Shown one piece after another: positions 25,405 to 34,637 of a stretch of DNA of 64,000 nt. Location of the stretch: assembly GCA_937901745.1 (NCBI GenBank), contig CALGSZ010000096.1, positions 110,560-174,559 of the forward strand. The letters are read 5' to 3'. Below the pieces are notes generated by a model. The model worked only from the letters and a program-made list of their open reading frames with translations, was not told the DNA's origin and did no database searches. Position 1 is the first letter of the stretch. The number at the start of each line of letters is the position of its first letter. Source of the stretch: an uncultured Chloroflexota bacterium (GTDB taxonomy: Bacteria > Chloroflexota > Chloroflexia > Thermomicrobiales > UBA6265). The translations under genes and the position numbers were made by a program.

Positions 25405-27024
25405 ATGGCGACCCGCGATCGTTTCGAGGAACTCTTCCGAGAGGTACTTGCTGGCCGGCTTACGCGACGGACGGCGCTCGGCACTGGCGCAGGGCTCAGC
25501 GCCGCTGCCGCGCTCGGCCCGCGCGGAGCGGCTGCCGCACCGCGCGGCGCGGCTCGCTCCTTCGCCGCTCGCCGGCAGGACGGCACGCCGAAGCCCGGTG
25601 GCGTGCTGAAGGTCGGTATGCAGGCGGACCCGACCGCGCTCGACCCGCACAAGCAGTCGCTGACCGCGATTTGGCACGTCGTCGAGCACATCTATAGCCG
25701 GTTGACGAAGATCCTGCCCGATCTCTCGGTCGGGCCAGAGCTGGCCGAATCGTGGGAGATCTCCGAGGATGGGCTCGTCTACACCTTCAAGCTGCGGCAG
25801 GGCGTGACCTTCCACAACGGCCGCCCGCTCGTGGCGGAGGACGTCAAGTACTCATTCGAGCGCTACGGATCTGAGGAATCGGTGGTGCGGTCCGACCTGG
25901 CGTCCGTCGAGAGTGTCGAGGCGCCGGACGATTCAACCGTCGTCATCCGCCTCAAGAACCGCGACGCCTCGATCCTGTCGATCCTAGCCAGCCAGAGCGC
26001 GATCATCATCCCGAAAGAAGTGGTCGAGGAAAACGGCGACCTCTCTCAGGTGGCGGTCGGCAGCGGTCCCTTCATCTTCCGCGAGTATGTGCCGAACACG
26101 CACGTCATCCTCGAGAAGAACCCGAATTACTTCGAGGAAGGTCTGCCGTACCTGGACGGACTGGAGCTGATCATCGCCGCCGACGACACGGCTCGGACGA
26201 CGGCGCTGGTGACCGGCACCGTCGACATGATCGAGTACGCCCCGCTGCGCGATATCGAGCTGCTGCAAAGCGACCCGAGCATCGTGCTGGCGGGCAATAG
26301 CAACACGAACATCCGCATGGTCTCGTTCAACATGAAGCGCGAGCCGTTCAACGACGTGCGAGTGCGGCAGGCGATCGCCAAGGTGATCGACCGTGAGGCG
26401 GTGCTCGGGCCGACCGTCTTTGGTCACGGCACGACGACCGTCGTCCCGTTCCCGCCGGACTACTGGGCCGCGCTGCCGGCAGAGGTTCCGGCGCCGGACA
26501 TCGAGGGTGCGAGGGCACTGCTCGCTGAGGCTGGCTTCCCCGATGGCTTCAAGACGACGATCACTTCGTGGGCTCAGTACTCCTTCCTGAGCAACGCCGC
26601 CGTCGTGATCCAGGAGCAGCTCAAGCAGATCGGTATCGAAGCGGAGCTCAATCTTGTCGAGAACGCGACGATGATCGCGGACGTCCACACCAACTTCAAC
26701 TACGACATCGCCGTGACCGGCACGAGCGCCTACGTCGATCCGCACGAGATCATGATCAACTTCAAGACCGGGGAGAGCGGCAACTTCGTCGGTTACTCCA
26801 ACCCGCAGGTGGACGAGCTGATCGACCAGGGCCAGGCGGAGACCGACCAGGAGAAGCGCGCAGAGATCTACCGCCAGATCCAACAGATCCTGCTGGACGA
26901 GGTGCCGTGGGTCTGCCTTTTCGTCGCGAATCAGTACGAGGCGATGAAGTCGTACGTCAAGGGCTACACCCACATCGCCACCGGCTCCAACTACACGCTG
27001 CGCGAGACCTGGTTGGATCAGTAA
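25405..27024 (+). CDS. Peptide/nickel-type ABC transporter substrate-binding protein
   Basis: 539 residues; the ATG at 25405 has GGAGG eight bases upstream. A twin-arginine signal (LTRRTALGTGAGLSAAAALG) precedes a family-5 solute-binding fold, with the DPTALDPHK start and the VTFHNGRPLVAEDVKYSFER motif typical of DppA/OppA-type proteins. It binds peptides or related small molecules for the two permeases downstream. A possible promoter with TATAGT (near 25252-25257) lies in the 190-base leader. No ATPase genes are present. Confidence 0.93.
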   Translation: MATRDRFEELFREVLAGRLTRRTALGTGAGLSAAAALGPRGAAAAPRGAARSFAARRQDGTPKPGGVLKVGMQADPTALDPHKQSLTAIWHVVEHIYSRLTKILPDLSVGPELAESWEISEDGLVYTFKLRQGVTFHNGRPLVAEDVKYSFERYGSEESVVRSDLASVESVEAPDDSTVVIRLKNRDASILSILASQSAIIIPKEVVEENGDLSQVAVGSGPFIFREYVPNTHVILEKNPNYFEEGLPYLDGLELIIAADDTARTTALVTGTVDMIEYAPLRDIELLQSDPSIVLAGNSNTNIRMVSFNMKREPFNDVRVRQAIAKVIDREAVLGPTVFGHGTTTVVPFPPDYWAALPAEVPAPDIEGARALLAEAGFPDGFKTTITSWAQYSFLSNAAVVIQEQLKQIGIEAELNLVENATMIADVHTNFNYDIAVTGTSAYVDPHEIMINFKTGESGNFVGYSNPQVDELIDQGQAETDQEKRAEIYRQIQQILLDEVPWVCLFVANQYEAMKSYVKGYTHIATGSNYTLRETWLDQ

Positions 27025-27112
27025 TCAGCTTGGAGACTGGAGGCGGAGCTGACTGAATCCGCGTCGCTCCGCCTCCCTTCCCTTCCTTGAAGCACACATC
27101 GCGACGCTGACG

Positions 27113-28063
27113 ATGGCGACCTTTGTCCTCCGCCGACTGGCGCTCTTGATTCCGGTGCTGCTCGGCGTTTCTATCGTGGTCTTTGGCCTGATCCGCGCCG
27201 TCCCTGGCGATCCGGTCTCGATCATGATCGGAGTGGATCAGCGCTATACGCCCGAGCAAATTGAAGCCATTCGCCGCTCTTATGGGCTCGACCAGCCCCT
27301 GCCCGTCCAATACGTGAAGTGGATGAGTCACGTGGTGCAGGGCGACCTCGGGCGATCGCTGCGCACGCGGCGCACGATCACGGAAGAGCTGGGCCTGCGC
27401 CTGCCGGTCACCATCGAGCTTGCCGTCCTGGCCGGGCTGATCGGCACGATTCCGGCTGTAACGGCTGGCGTCATCGCCGCGGTCAAGCGGAATTCTTGGC
27501 TCGACTACGGAGCGACGATCGCCACGCTCATTGGCGTCTCGGTGCCGAACTTTCTGCTGGCGACGCTGCTCGTCCTGATCTTCTCGTACTGGCTGCGCTG
27601 GCTACCGCCGATCGGCTTCGCCAAGCTGACGGAAGACCCAGTCCAAAACTTGCGAACGATGATCTTGCCTGCCGTCAGCCTCAGCATGCCCTTAGCAGCG
27701 ATCCTGATGCGCAACACGCGCTCGGCCGTGCTCGAGGTGCTGTCGCAGGATCACGTCCGCGTTGCCAGGGCAAAGGGGCTTCCCGCCTCGACCGTCCTCA
27801 CGCGGCACGTTCTGAAAAACGCCTCTATCCCGATCATCACGGTTGGCGGCATCCAGATCGCCACGCTGCTCGGAGGCACGGTCATCATCGAGACGATCTT
27901 CGGCTTACCCGGCATCGGGCGATACATCTACGAGGCAATCGCCAACCGCGACTATCCTGTGGTCCAGGGCGTCGTGCTCGTCATTTCCACGATGTTCGTG
28001 CTCATCAGCGTAGCCGTCGATATCCTCTATGCCGTGATGGATCCACGACTGCGGCATCGCTAG
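27113..28063 (+). CDS. Peptide ABC transporter permease (DppB/OppB type)
   Basis: 316 residues with six membrane segments. Typical DppB features are visible: the N-terminal FVLRRLALLIPVLLGVSIVVF, the RAVPGDP motif, and the EAA-type loop around HVRVARAKGLPASTVLTRHVLKNA. It is 88 bases after the binding protein. The ribosome binding site is weak, so expression may depend on upstream translation. Confidence 0.95.
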   Translation: MATFVLRRLALLIPVLLGVSIVVFGLIRAVPGDPVSIMIGVDQRYTPEQIEAIRRSYGLDQPLPVQYVKWMSHVVQGDLGRSLRTRRTITEELGLRLPVTIELAVLAGLIGTIPAVTAGVIAAVKRNSWLDYGATIATLIGVSVPNFLLATLLVLIFSYWLRWLPPIGFAKLTEDPVQNLRTMILPAVSLSMPLAAILMRNTRSAVLEVLSQDHVRVARAKGLPASTVLTRHVLKNASIPIITVGGIQIATLLGGTVIIETIFGLPGIGRYIYEAIANRDYPVVQGVVLVISTMFVLISVAVDILYAVMDPRLRHR

Positions 28064-28087
28064 GCGTGGCATGAGAAGGGCCGTGCG

Positions 28088-29017
28088 ATGACATCGGCAG
28101 AGGGTACAGAGTCGGGACTTTCGGCAGAGGGCGGGACGGCAACGGCCGGCGCCCTCACGCTCGGCGCTGCCGTGCGCCAGCCGCGCCGGCCCACCATCTG
28201 GACGACCATCCGCAGACAGCGATTGGCGTTGACCGGCGCGCTCATCGTCACCTTCTTCGCGGTCGTCGCCGTCGTCGGCCCGATGTTCGCGCCGCACGGC
28301 CCGACGGAGCAGTTCCCGCAACATCGCCTCGAGAGCCCGAGCCGCGCCTATCCCTTCGGCACCGACGAGTTCGGCCGAGACATCCTCAGCCGCCTCTTGT
28401 ACGGCGCTCGCATCTCGTTCGAGGTGGGCGCGATCGCCGTCGGCATCGCCGGCTCGCTCGGCATTCTGCTCGGGATGATCGCTGGCTACCGCCGTGGCTG
28501 GCTCGACAACGTCCTCTCGTTGCTGATGGACATCGTCTACGCCTTCCCGGCGATCCTGCTAGCAATCGCGATCATCACGATGCTCGGCAACTCGCTCGCC
28601 AACGTCATGATCGCGATCGCCATCGTCTACACGCCGACGTTCATGCGCGTCGTGCGTGGCGCTACGCTCTCCGTCCGAAACATGGCATTCGTCGAGGCCG
28701 CGGTCTCCCTCGGCGCCTCCACGCCGCGCATCCTCGTGCGGCACATCTTTCCCAACATCACCGCGCCGCTGATCGTCCACGCCTCCCTCAACTTCGCCTT
28801 CGCCGTCCTCGCCGAGGCGTCGCTCGCCTTCCTGGGTCTCGGCAATAAGCCGCCGGCGCCCTCGTGGGGCTCGATGGTCTCCTCTTCCTACGGCTTCCTG
28901 CAGCTCGCTCCCTGGGCGGCCATCTTCCCCGGCGTGGCAATCGCGCTCACCGTTCTCGGCTTCAACCTCCTCGGCGACGGTCTCCGCGACGCGCTCGATC
29001 CGCGGCTCCGGTCGTAA
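28088..29017 (+). CDS. Peptide ABC transporter permease (DppC/OppC type)
   Basis: 309 residues. A 40-residue hydrophilic N-terminus precedes membrane segments; the motifs HPFGTDEFGRD-like (YPFGTDEFGRDILSRLLYGAR) and FVEAAVSLGASTPRILVRHIFPN identify the DppC subunit. It starts 24 bases after the DppB-type gene. DppD and DppF-type ATPases do not follow; they must be encoded elsewhere or shared. Confidence 0.95.
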   Translation: MTSAEGTESGLSAEGGTATAGALTLGAAVRQPRRPTIWTTIRRQRLALTGALIVTFFAVVAVVGPMFAPHGPTEQFPQHRLESPSRAYPFGTDEFGRDILSRLLYGARISFEVGAIAVGIAGSLGILLGMIAGYRRGWLDNVLSLLMDIVYAFPAILLAIAIITMLGNSLANVMIAIAIVYTPTFMRVVRGATLSVRNMAFVEAAVSLGASTPRILVRHIFPNITAPLIVHASLNFAFAVLAEASLAFLGLGNKPPAPSWGSMVSSSYGFLQLAPWAAIFPGVAIALTVLGFNLLGDGLRDALDPRLRS

Positions 29018-29129
29018 CCTGCCGCACAACGGATCGCGTTCGTCGCGCCGCTCATCCGAGCGACGGCGGATGGCCGCGTGGTAGCCTTGCGCGGGCTGGA
29101 ATCTTTGACTGAGGGAAAGTTAACCAAGG

Positions 29130-30692
29130 ATGCATCGTCAATTGGAGAGCCGCGCTCGCGTCATTGTGGTCGCGATCTGCCTTGTCGTTGTCGGTATCGC
29201 TGGACAGCTCGCGCCGGCCTCGGCCGCGCCGGAAAGCTATCTAGGGATACTGCCCGAGCTACGGGAGGACATCCGCTCGAAGACCGCCGGCAAGGTCAGC
29301 AGCTACGACATCGACGTCCGGTTCGACCCGGCGACGTCTACCGTCTCCGGCCGGCTTCGGCTGCGCTTGGTCAACCACTATGGGCAGCCACTAACCGATG
29401 TCGCCTTCCGGCTCTATCCCAACGCCTACTACTACGGCGAGGGCGAGATCCGCGTGAGCGGGACTCGGATCGAGGGACAGCCAGTCGAGCCAACCTTTGA
29501 GGCCGACGAGACGGCGATGCGGCTTCCGTTGCCGAGTCCGCTCCAGCCAAGCAAGGCGACGACCGTGGAGATGCGTTTCGCGACGGTGGTACCGACAGAC
29601 TCGAGCGGCACCTTCGGCATCTTCTCCCGCGATTCCCGGCGAGGCACGTGGGTTCTCGCCGACTGGTATCCGATCGTCGCGGGTTGGGAGGCGGAGACTG
29701 GCTGGCGTCTCGACCCGCCGACGGACCTCGGCGATCCGACATTCTCCTACGTCGCTCTCTACGACGTCGCGATCCGCGCTCCGGCTGAGCTGGTCGTCGT
29801 CGCGACCGGCAGCGAGGTCGAGACGCGAGAGGAGGGACAGACGATTCTGCGCCGGTTCGTCAGCGGTCCGGCGCGGGAGTTCGCGCTGGTTCTCGATGAC
29901 GACTATGTTTCGGCCGTGACAGACGTCGGCGGGATTCGCATCTCCGTGTACGCCAACGCGGGCACGATTGGCGCCGAGAACGCGGAATTGGCGCTCAACG
30001 CGGCGGAGCGCGCGCTGGCCGCCTATTCCGACCGCTACGGACCGTACCCGTACGAAGAGCTCGATCTCGTGGAGACGGAGCTGGGAGGCGCGCTCGGCGT
30101 CTCTTGGGCGGGCTTGATCTTTCTCGACAGTGATGACCTGCTCGCACAGCCAATCGCGAGCGAGCAGGACGTGCAACGCCTCACCTTCACGGTCACGCAC
30201 GAGGTCGGGCACCAGTGGTGGGGCAGCGTCGTCGGCGCCAACTCGAACGACTATCCATACCTGGTTGAGGGGCTGACCAACTACCTGACGACTGTTAGCC
30301 TGAACGACACAGTCGGGCCAGACGTCGGATATGGGCAGCTGCGCTTGCAGATCGTTCTGCCCTACCTGGAGGCGCTCGATCGGTACGGCGATGGGGTTGT
30401 CAGTCTCCCAATCACTGAGCCACAAGAGCATCCGCCGCGAAGCGTCCTCATCTATGCCAAGGCGGCGCTCGGCTTCCTTGCGATTCGCGCCGAGATCGGC
30501 GATGAGGCGTTCTTCGCCGGGCTCCGGGACTACGCCGACAGCTTCGCCTTCGGCATCGCGACTCCGGACGATTTGCGCCGCGCCTTCGAGCGCGCCGGCG
30601 GCGTCTCACTTGAAGACACGTGGCGCTTCTGGTTCGAGTCAGCGGAGACGACGCCGACGGACGTGCAAGAGCTACTGGACGTGGCGGCCTGA
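29130..30692 (+). CDS. Secreted M1-family aminopeptidase-like metalloprotease
   Basis: 520 residues with a Sec-type signal (VIVVAICLVVVGIAGQLAPASAA). An N-terminal beta domain is followed by a gluzincin catalytic domain with HEVGHQWWG and, 18 residues on, the zinc-ligand Glu in LVEGLTNYL, i.e. HExxH-x18-E as in M1 peptidases. The usual GxMEN exopeptidase motif is replaced by ETELGGALGVSWAGL, so strict aminopeptidase activity is uncertain. It follows the peptide importer by 112 bases on the same strand and could supply peptides to it, which is an inference from position. Confidence 0.85.
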   Translation: MHRQLESRARVIVVAICLVVVGIAGQLAPASAAPESYLGILPELREDIRSKTAGKVSSYDIDVRFDPATSTVSGRLRLRLVNHYGQPLTDVAFRLYPNAYYYGEGEIRVSGTRIEGQPVEPTFEADETAMRLPLPSPLQPSKATTVEMRFATVVPTDSSGTFGIFSRDSRRGTWVLADWYPIVAGWEAETGWRLDPPTDLGDPTFSYVALYDVAIRAPAELVVVATGSEVETREEGQTILRRFVSGPAREFALVLDDDYVSAVTDVGGIRISVYANAGTIGAENAELALNAAERALAAYSDRYGPYPYEELDLVETELGGALGVSWAGLIFLDSDDLLAQPIASEQDVQRLTFTVTHEVGHQWWGSVVGANSNDYPYLVEGLTNYLTTVSLNDTVGPDVGYGQLRLQIVLPYLEALDRYGDGVVSLPITEPQEHPPRSVLIYAKAALGFLAIRAEIGDEAFFAGLRDYADSFAFGIATPDDLRRAFERAGGVSLEDTWRFWFESAETTPTDVQELLDVAA

Positions 30693-30717
30693 TCCGGTAT
30701 GCCTCTTCGCCCGCTGC

Positions 30718-31551
30718 CTAAGAAAGATCGATCGGGATGGCGTAGACGTCGCAGACGGTGTGCTCGCCTTCGTTCAGCTCGATCTCGAAGCTCGGGCCGT
30801 CGGTGGTAATCTCCTTCGCCGGAACGCCAGAGTTCAGGACCGAGCACCAAACCCGCAGCTCGACGAACTCCAGCGGCGGTCCCTCCGTCTCCGTGACCCG
30901 GTGCCGGCCGGGAGCAACATTGCGGAAGATGATATTGCCCCGATCGTCGACCGCCCGTGGCGTGCGGCTATCCAGCCGGAAGCGGACTTCCTGCTCGGGC
31001 GGATACTGGTGGCACTCCAGAAAGATGTCGAACTGGGGCGGGCCATCCGCGCAGATGCGCTTGTGGATCTCAAGCGTCGCCCAGTCGATGTCGGCGAGAT
31101 CGATCGGGATCGCGTAGACATCGCAGATCGTGCGCTCACCGGCCGCGAGCTCGACGACGAACGACGGACCATCGGTCTCCAGCTCCTTCGCGGGCTCGCC
31201 TGAGCCGAGCACCGAGCACCAGACCCGCAGCTCGACGAACTCGAGCGGCGGCCCTTCCGTCTCGGTCACGGTGTGGCGACCGGCCGTGAGTCCGGTGAAC
31301 GTGACGTTCCCTTCCGAATTGACCGCCCGCGCAAGGCCTCGATCGACGCGGAATCGGACTTCCTGCTCCGGCGGGAACTGATGGCACTCCTCGAAGATGT
31401 CCTCCTGCGGCTCGCCGTTGTGGCAGACGCGCTTATGGATCTCAAGCGTGGCCGTGCCGGCGGCAGCCGTCGTGCCAGCCAACCCCAAGATGAGCCCGCC
31501 GATGATCCCGATGATCCCGAACCAGGCGACCAGGATACTCCTGCGATCCAC
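30718..31551 (-). CDS. Secreted protein with two tandem Cys-containing SpaA/Cna-B-like repeats
   Basis: 277 residues with a GTG start at 31551 behind GGAGG. An N-terminal hydrophobic signal (VAWFGIIGIIGGLILGLAG) precedes two about 115-residue repeats. Each begins with TLEIHKR(V/I)C, contains ECHQ(F/Y)PPEQEVRFR and TVTETEGPPLEFVELRVWCSVL or its variant, and ends with CDVYAIPIDL. Four conserved cysteines per repeat suggest disulfide bonds, and the pattern resembles prealbumin-like surface domains. The role is probably envelope-related; no enzyme motif is present. Convergent with the M1-type peptidase gene. Confidence 0.75.
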   Translation of the reverse strand: MDRRSILVAWFGIIGIIGGLILGLAGTTAAAGTATLEIHKRVCHNGEPQEDIFEECHQFPPEQEVRFRVDRGLARAVNSEGNVTFTGLTAGRHTVTETEGPPLEFVELRVWCSVLGSGEPAKELETDGPSFVVELAAGERTICDVYAIPIDLADIDWATLEIHKRICADGPPQFDIFLECHQYPPEQEVRFRLDSRTPRAVDDRGNIIFRNVAPGRHRVTETEGPPLEFVELRVWCSVLNSGVPAKEITTDGPSFEIELNEGEHTVCDVYAIPIDLS

Positions 31552-31740
31552 CCGTGGCCTCCATTCCGTGTGGGGAGCGATCCCCTAACGGCGGACACCG
31601 CTCGTCCGCTCGTTTTGTCACCTAAGACGCCTCGGCGCCACGCCGGGTTTCATTGGCGGCCTCGCAAAATCCGCGCCCGCGTTCGGTAGTCCTGGGAGCC
31701 GCCGCGTCGCTAGTTGACGATCGCTTCCGGAGCCAGGCGA

Positions 31741-32859
31741 TCAATCGAGTTGGGAGCGACCAGCCTCATAGAAGGCGGGCCAGAGCCCATCGCGTCTGCT
31801 CTTGACGACCGTTTCCAAGTACTCCTTAAAGACGCTCAGGTCGTCGCGCTGCTCCTTGGCGATCGCCCCGACCAGGCTCGCAACCCCGTCCTCAACATCA
31901 ACCTCGCCGTCGCCGAAGAATGAGGAGAGGATCGCGCCGCTGGTGACGGTTGAGATCAGCTCGGCCGTGCTCAGGACCGTGGAGGGCGACTTGACCTTGA
32001 GCGCCCCATCAATCGTCTGCCCGCTGCGCAGCTCGGCGAAGACGGTCGCGAGGAGACGGATGACATCGCGCGGCAGAGCGATCTCGCCCGGAACGCCGAG
32101 CTGGCGGAGCGTCTCGCGGCTGCGACGCTCGACGATTTCGATCTCCTGCTCCAGGTTGTCAATGACCGGGACGGTCACGAACGTGAACCGGCGCTTGAGG
32201 GCGGCGCTCATCTCGTTGACGCCGCGGTCGCGAGTGTTAGCGGTGGCGATGACGGCGAATCCGCGTCGCGCCTGGACCGTCTCTCCGAGCTCGGGGATGA
32301 CGATCTGCCCCTCGGAGAGGATCGAGATCAGCGCGTCTTGCACCTCGGCGCCGCAGCGAGTGATCTCCTCGATGCGCACCACCTGGCCGAGCTGCATTCC
32401 ACGCAGCACGGGACTCTCGACCAGCGCGCGACGGCTCGGTCCTTCGGCGATCAGCAGCGCGTAATTCCAGCCGTACTTGAAGTGCTCCTCCGTCGTTCCG
32501 GCCGTGCCCTGGATGGTCAGCGCCGATGATCCGGAGATGGCCGCGGCCAGGTGCTCGGAGAGCCACGATTTGGCGGTGCCTGGCTCGCCGGCGAGCAGGA
32601 GCGCCCGGTCCGAGGCAAGCGTGGCGATCGCGACTTGCACTAAGCGGCGATCGCCGACGAACTTGGGCGTGATCGTCACCAGCTCGCCGTCCGGGTCGGG
32701 CAGCGGCTCGTTGCTGCCGAGAATGAACATCTCGACCGCGCGTGGCGAGAGCTGCCAACCGGGTGGCCGTGGCCAGCGATCGTGCGCTCGCAGCGCCGCT
32801 AGCTCCCGCGCACACCGGACTTCTGCTGGCTGCCGGATCACCTCGGACTGATCGCTCAC
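31741..32859 (-). CDS. MoxR-family AAA+ ATPase (YehL subfamily)
   Basis: 372 residues with a GTG start at 32859 behind GGAGGAGG. A family-specific N-terminus (RPRPPGWQLSPRAVEMFILG-like) precedes the AAA+ core: Walker A GEPGTAKS at 91-98, Walker B RIEEI at 162-166, sensor 1 Asn208 (ATANT) and arginine-finger LKRRF at 221-225. The whole sequence closely fits the AAA+ proteins that accompany DUF5682, VWA and SWIM genes, so it is the likely motor of the operon at 19.5-25.2 kb, even though about 6.5 kb and an inverted strand separate them. Monocistronic. Confidence 0.92.
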   Translation of the reverse strand: MSDQSEVIRQPAEVRCARELAALRAHDRWPRPPGWQLSPRAVEMFILGSNEPLPDPDGELVTITPKFVGDRRLVQVAIATLASDRALLLAGEPGTAKSWLSEHLAAAISGSSALTIQGTAGTTEEHFKYGWNYALLIAEGPSRRALVESPVLRGMQLGQVVRIEEITRCGAEVQDALISILSEGQIVIPELGETVQARRGFAVIATANTRDRGVNEMSAALKRRFTFVTVPVIDNLEQEIEIVERRSRETLRQLGVPGEIALPRDVIRLLATVFAELRSGQTIDGALKVKSPSTVLSTAELISTVTSGAILSSFFGDGEVDVEDGVASLVGAIAKEQRDDLSVFKEYLETVVKSRRDGLWPAFYEAGRSQLD

Positions 32860-33034
32860 GCTACCCCTCCTCCCGGTGCGGTTGACTCGTCGTCATGGCG
32901 GGATCACATTCTCTCGTAGAACATGCGTTCGCGCAAGGGTTCGGACAGGCTATCTCCACATCAGCGATCGTTCGGGTAGACTGCCGCTCGAACCAAGTGC
33001 ACTGTATCGCCACCATGGGGGATGGACAGGGACG

Positions 33035-33817
33035 ATGAGTCAACGCATGCGGGTGCTCGTGACTGGAGCGGCAGGCGTCATCGGCCGGGCGGTCTTCAAG
33101 CATCTGAGCGACCGCTACGAGCTGCACGCGCTGACCCGCACTCCGGCCGACTTTCCGAGCCACGTCGCTGACATTGCCAATCTGGACGCGATTTACCCGG
33201 CGTTCATCGGGATGGACGCGGTCGTACACCTTGCCGCCTCTTCGACTGTTGAGTCGCCCTGGGAGGACGTGCTGCGGAACAACCTCATCGGCACCTACAA
33301 CGTCTTCGAGGCGAGCCGGCAAGCGGGGGTCTCCGCGGTCGTCTTCGCGTCGTCGAACCACACGATCGGGATGTACGAGGTCGAAGCCGCGCCGGCGATC
33401 TATGAGCTGGATGACCCGCGCGTCTACGACCACACCGTCGAGGTCCGCCCGGACTCCCTCTACGGCGTCTCGAAAGTCTACGGCGAGGCCCTCGGCCGGT
33501 ACTATCATGAGAACTTCGGAATGCGCGTCTACAACTTGCGCATCGGCACCGTGCGAGCGGACGACAACCCACGCGATCCGTCGGTCGCGGAATCGTCCGG
33601 CTGGCTCAAGCTGACGCCGGAGGAGAAATTCAAGCGGCTGCGCGCCACTTGGTTGAGCCAGCGGGACTGCGCGGAGCTGATCGCCGCCTGCCTGGAAGCG
33701 CGGAATGTCGGCTGGGCGGTCGTGTACGGCATTTCCGATAATCCAAGAAAGTTCTGGGACATTTCCCATGCCAAGGAGCTCCTCGGCTGGACGCCGAAGG
33801 ACCGGGCGCCGATGTAG
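33035..33817 (+). CDS. NAD-dependent epimerase/dehydratase, uronate dehydrogenase-like
   Basis: 260 residues from the ATG at 33035; the open frame upstream looks untranslated. The Rossmann motif GAAGVIG is at the N-terminus and the catalytic pair YGVSK follows. The segment ASSNHTIGMYE is typical of uronate dehydrogenases (oxidation of galacturonate or glucuronate to the aldarolactone with NAD+). Substrate assignment is by motif only. An SGNH hydrolase follows after 53 bases. Confidence 0.85.
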   Translation: MSQRMRVLVTGAAGVIGRAVFKHLSDRYELHALTRTPADFPSHVADIANLDAIYPAFIGMDAVVHLAASSTVESPWEDVLRNNLIGTYNVFEASRQAGVSAVVFASSNHTIGMYEVEAAPAIYELDDPRVYDHTVEVRPDSLYGVSKVYGEALGRYYHENFGMRVYNLRIGTVRADDNPRDPSVAESSGWLKLTPEEKFKRLRATWLSQRDCAELIAACLEARNVGWAVVYGISDNPRKFWDISHAKELLGWTPKDRAPM

Positions 33818-33870
33818 GAGGAGCGGAGGACGGCGCCCGATACATGGGGTCATGGCACGAAGGGAGGGCT

Positions 33871-34497
33871 ATGAAGACGATCGTCTGCTACGGCGACTCC
33901 AACACGTGGGGCTACGATCCGGCGACGCGAGACCGCTTCCCGCCGGATGTGCGCTGGACGGGTATCCTGCAGCGCGAGCTGGGCTCGGACTACCGGGTAA
34001 TCGAGGAAGGGTTGAACGGGCGAACGACAAACGCTGATGACCCGTTTGAGCTGCATCGCAACGGGTTGACGTATCTCCCGGCCTGCCTGGAGACGCACCG
34101 GCCGATCGATCTCGTCACGATCATGCTGGGGACGAACGACCTGAAGGCGCGCTTCGGGCGCTCGGCCTCGGATATCGCACAAGGCGCCGTGCTGCTCGCG
34201 AACATCGCGGCGAACTCGCCGGTCGGTCCAGGCCGAAAGCCTCCGAAGGTGCTTCTGATTGCACCGCCCCCGCTGGGCAAGCTGACTGAGTTGGCGGAGA
34301 TGTTCGAGGGCGGCGCTGAGAAATCGCGCCGCTTGGCGAAGCACTTCGCTACCTTCGCGGCGTGGCACAACATCCCCCTCCTGGACGCGGGTCAGGTGAT
34401 CGTCTCGAGCGACCTCGACGGAATCCACTTCGAGGCGAGCGAGCACGAAAAGCTCGGCAAGGCCGTCGCCCAGGAAGTGCGGCGCCTCCTGGAGTAG
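33871..34497 (+). CDS. SGNH/GDSL-family hydrolase (arylesterase-like)
   Basis: 208 residues from ATG 33871 with GGGAGG close upstream. The block I motif GDSNTWG with the nucleophile serine is at residues 8-14, the oxyanion region GTNDLK follows, and the catalytic Asp/His pair is in DGIHFEASEH near the C-terminus. There is no signal peptide, so it is intracellular. It probably de-esterifies small acyl or aryl esters; a sugar-related substrate is suggested only by its neighbour. It is likely cotranscribed with the uronate dehydrogenase-like gene. Confidence 0.9.
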   Translation: MKTIVCYGDSNTWGYDPATRDRFPPDVRWTGILQRELGSDYRVIEEGLNGRTTNADDPFELHRNGLTYLPACLETHRPIDLVTIMLGTNDLKARFGRSASDIAQGAVLLANIAANSPVGPGRKPPKVLLIAPPPLGKLTELAEMFEGGAEKSRRLAKHFATFAAWHNIPLLDAGQVIVSSDLDGIHFEASEHEKLGKAVAQEVRRLLE

Positions 34498-34552
34498 CGC
34501 GGATCGCGGGCGGCGTGACCAGTCGCCGCCCGCACGGCACGCCGATCGATGA

Positions 34553-34581
34553 TGGCGGGAGCTCTCACGGGTCTCCCGCCA
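34553..34581. terminator. Terminator between convergent genes
   Basis: Perfect 9-bp stem TGGCGGGAG / CTCCCGCCA with an 11-base loop, followed by CCTTGTTT on the plus strand. A second hairpin (GCGGGCGGCG / CGCCGCCCGC, 34506-34533) lies just before it. Together they end the SGNH hydrolase transcript and possibly the opposing one. Confidence 0.65.
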
Positions 34582-34637
34582 CCTTGTTTCGCGGCGGTCA
34601 GCAAGTAGCAAGCGGCAGCGCCGGTGCGCTGATTACG

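Noticed and set aside
25984..26973. 329-codon open frame on the minus strand
   Set aside because: Antisense to the peptide-binding protein; no family features.
29391..30431. 346-codon open frame on the minus strand
   Set aside because: Antisense to the M1-type peptidase, which has a complete HExxH-x18-E motif.
31463..31478. Minus-strand CTGGCACGACGGCTGC as a sigma-54 promoter
   Set aside because: Lies inside the coding sequence of the two-repeat secreted protein, with a poor -12 element.
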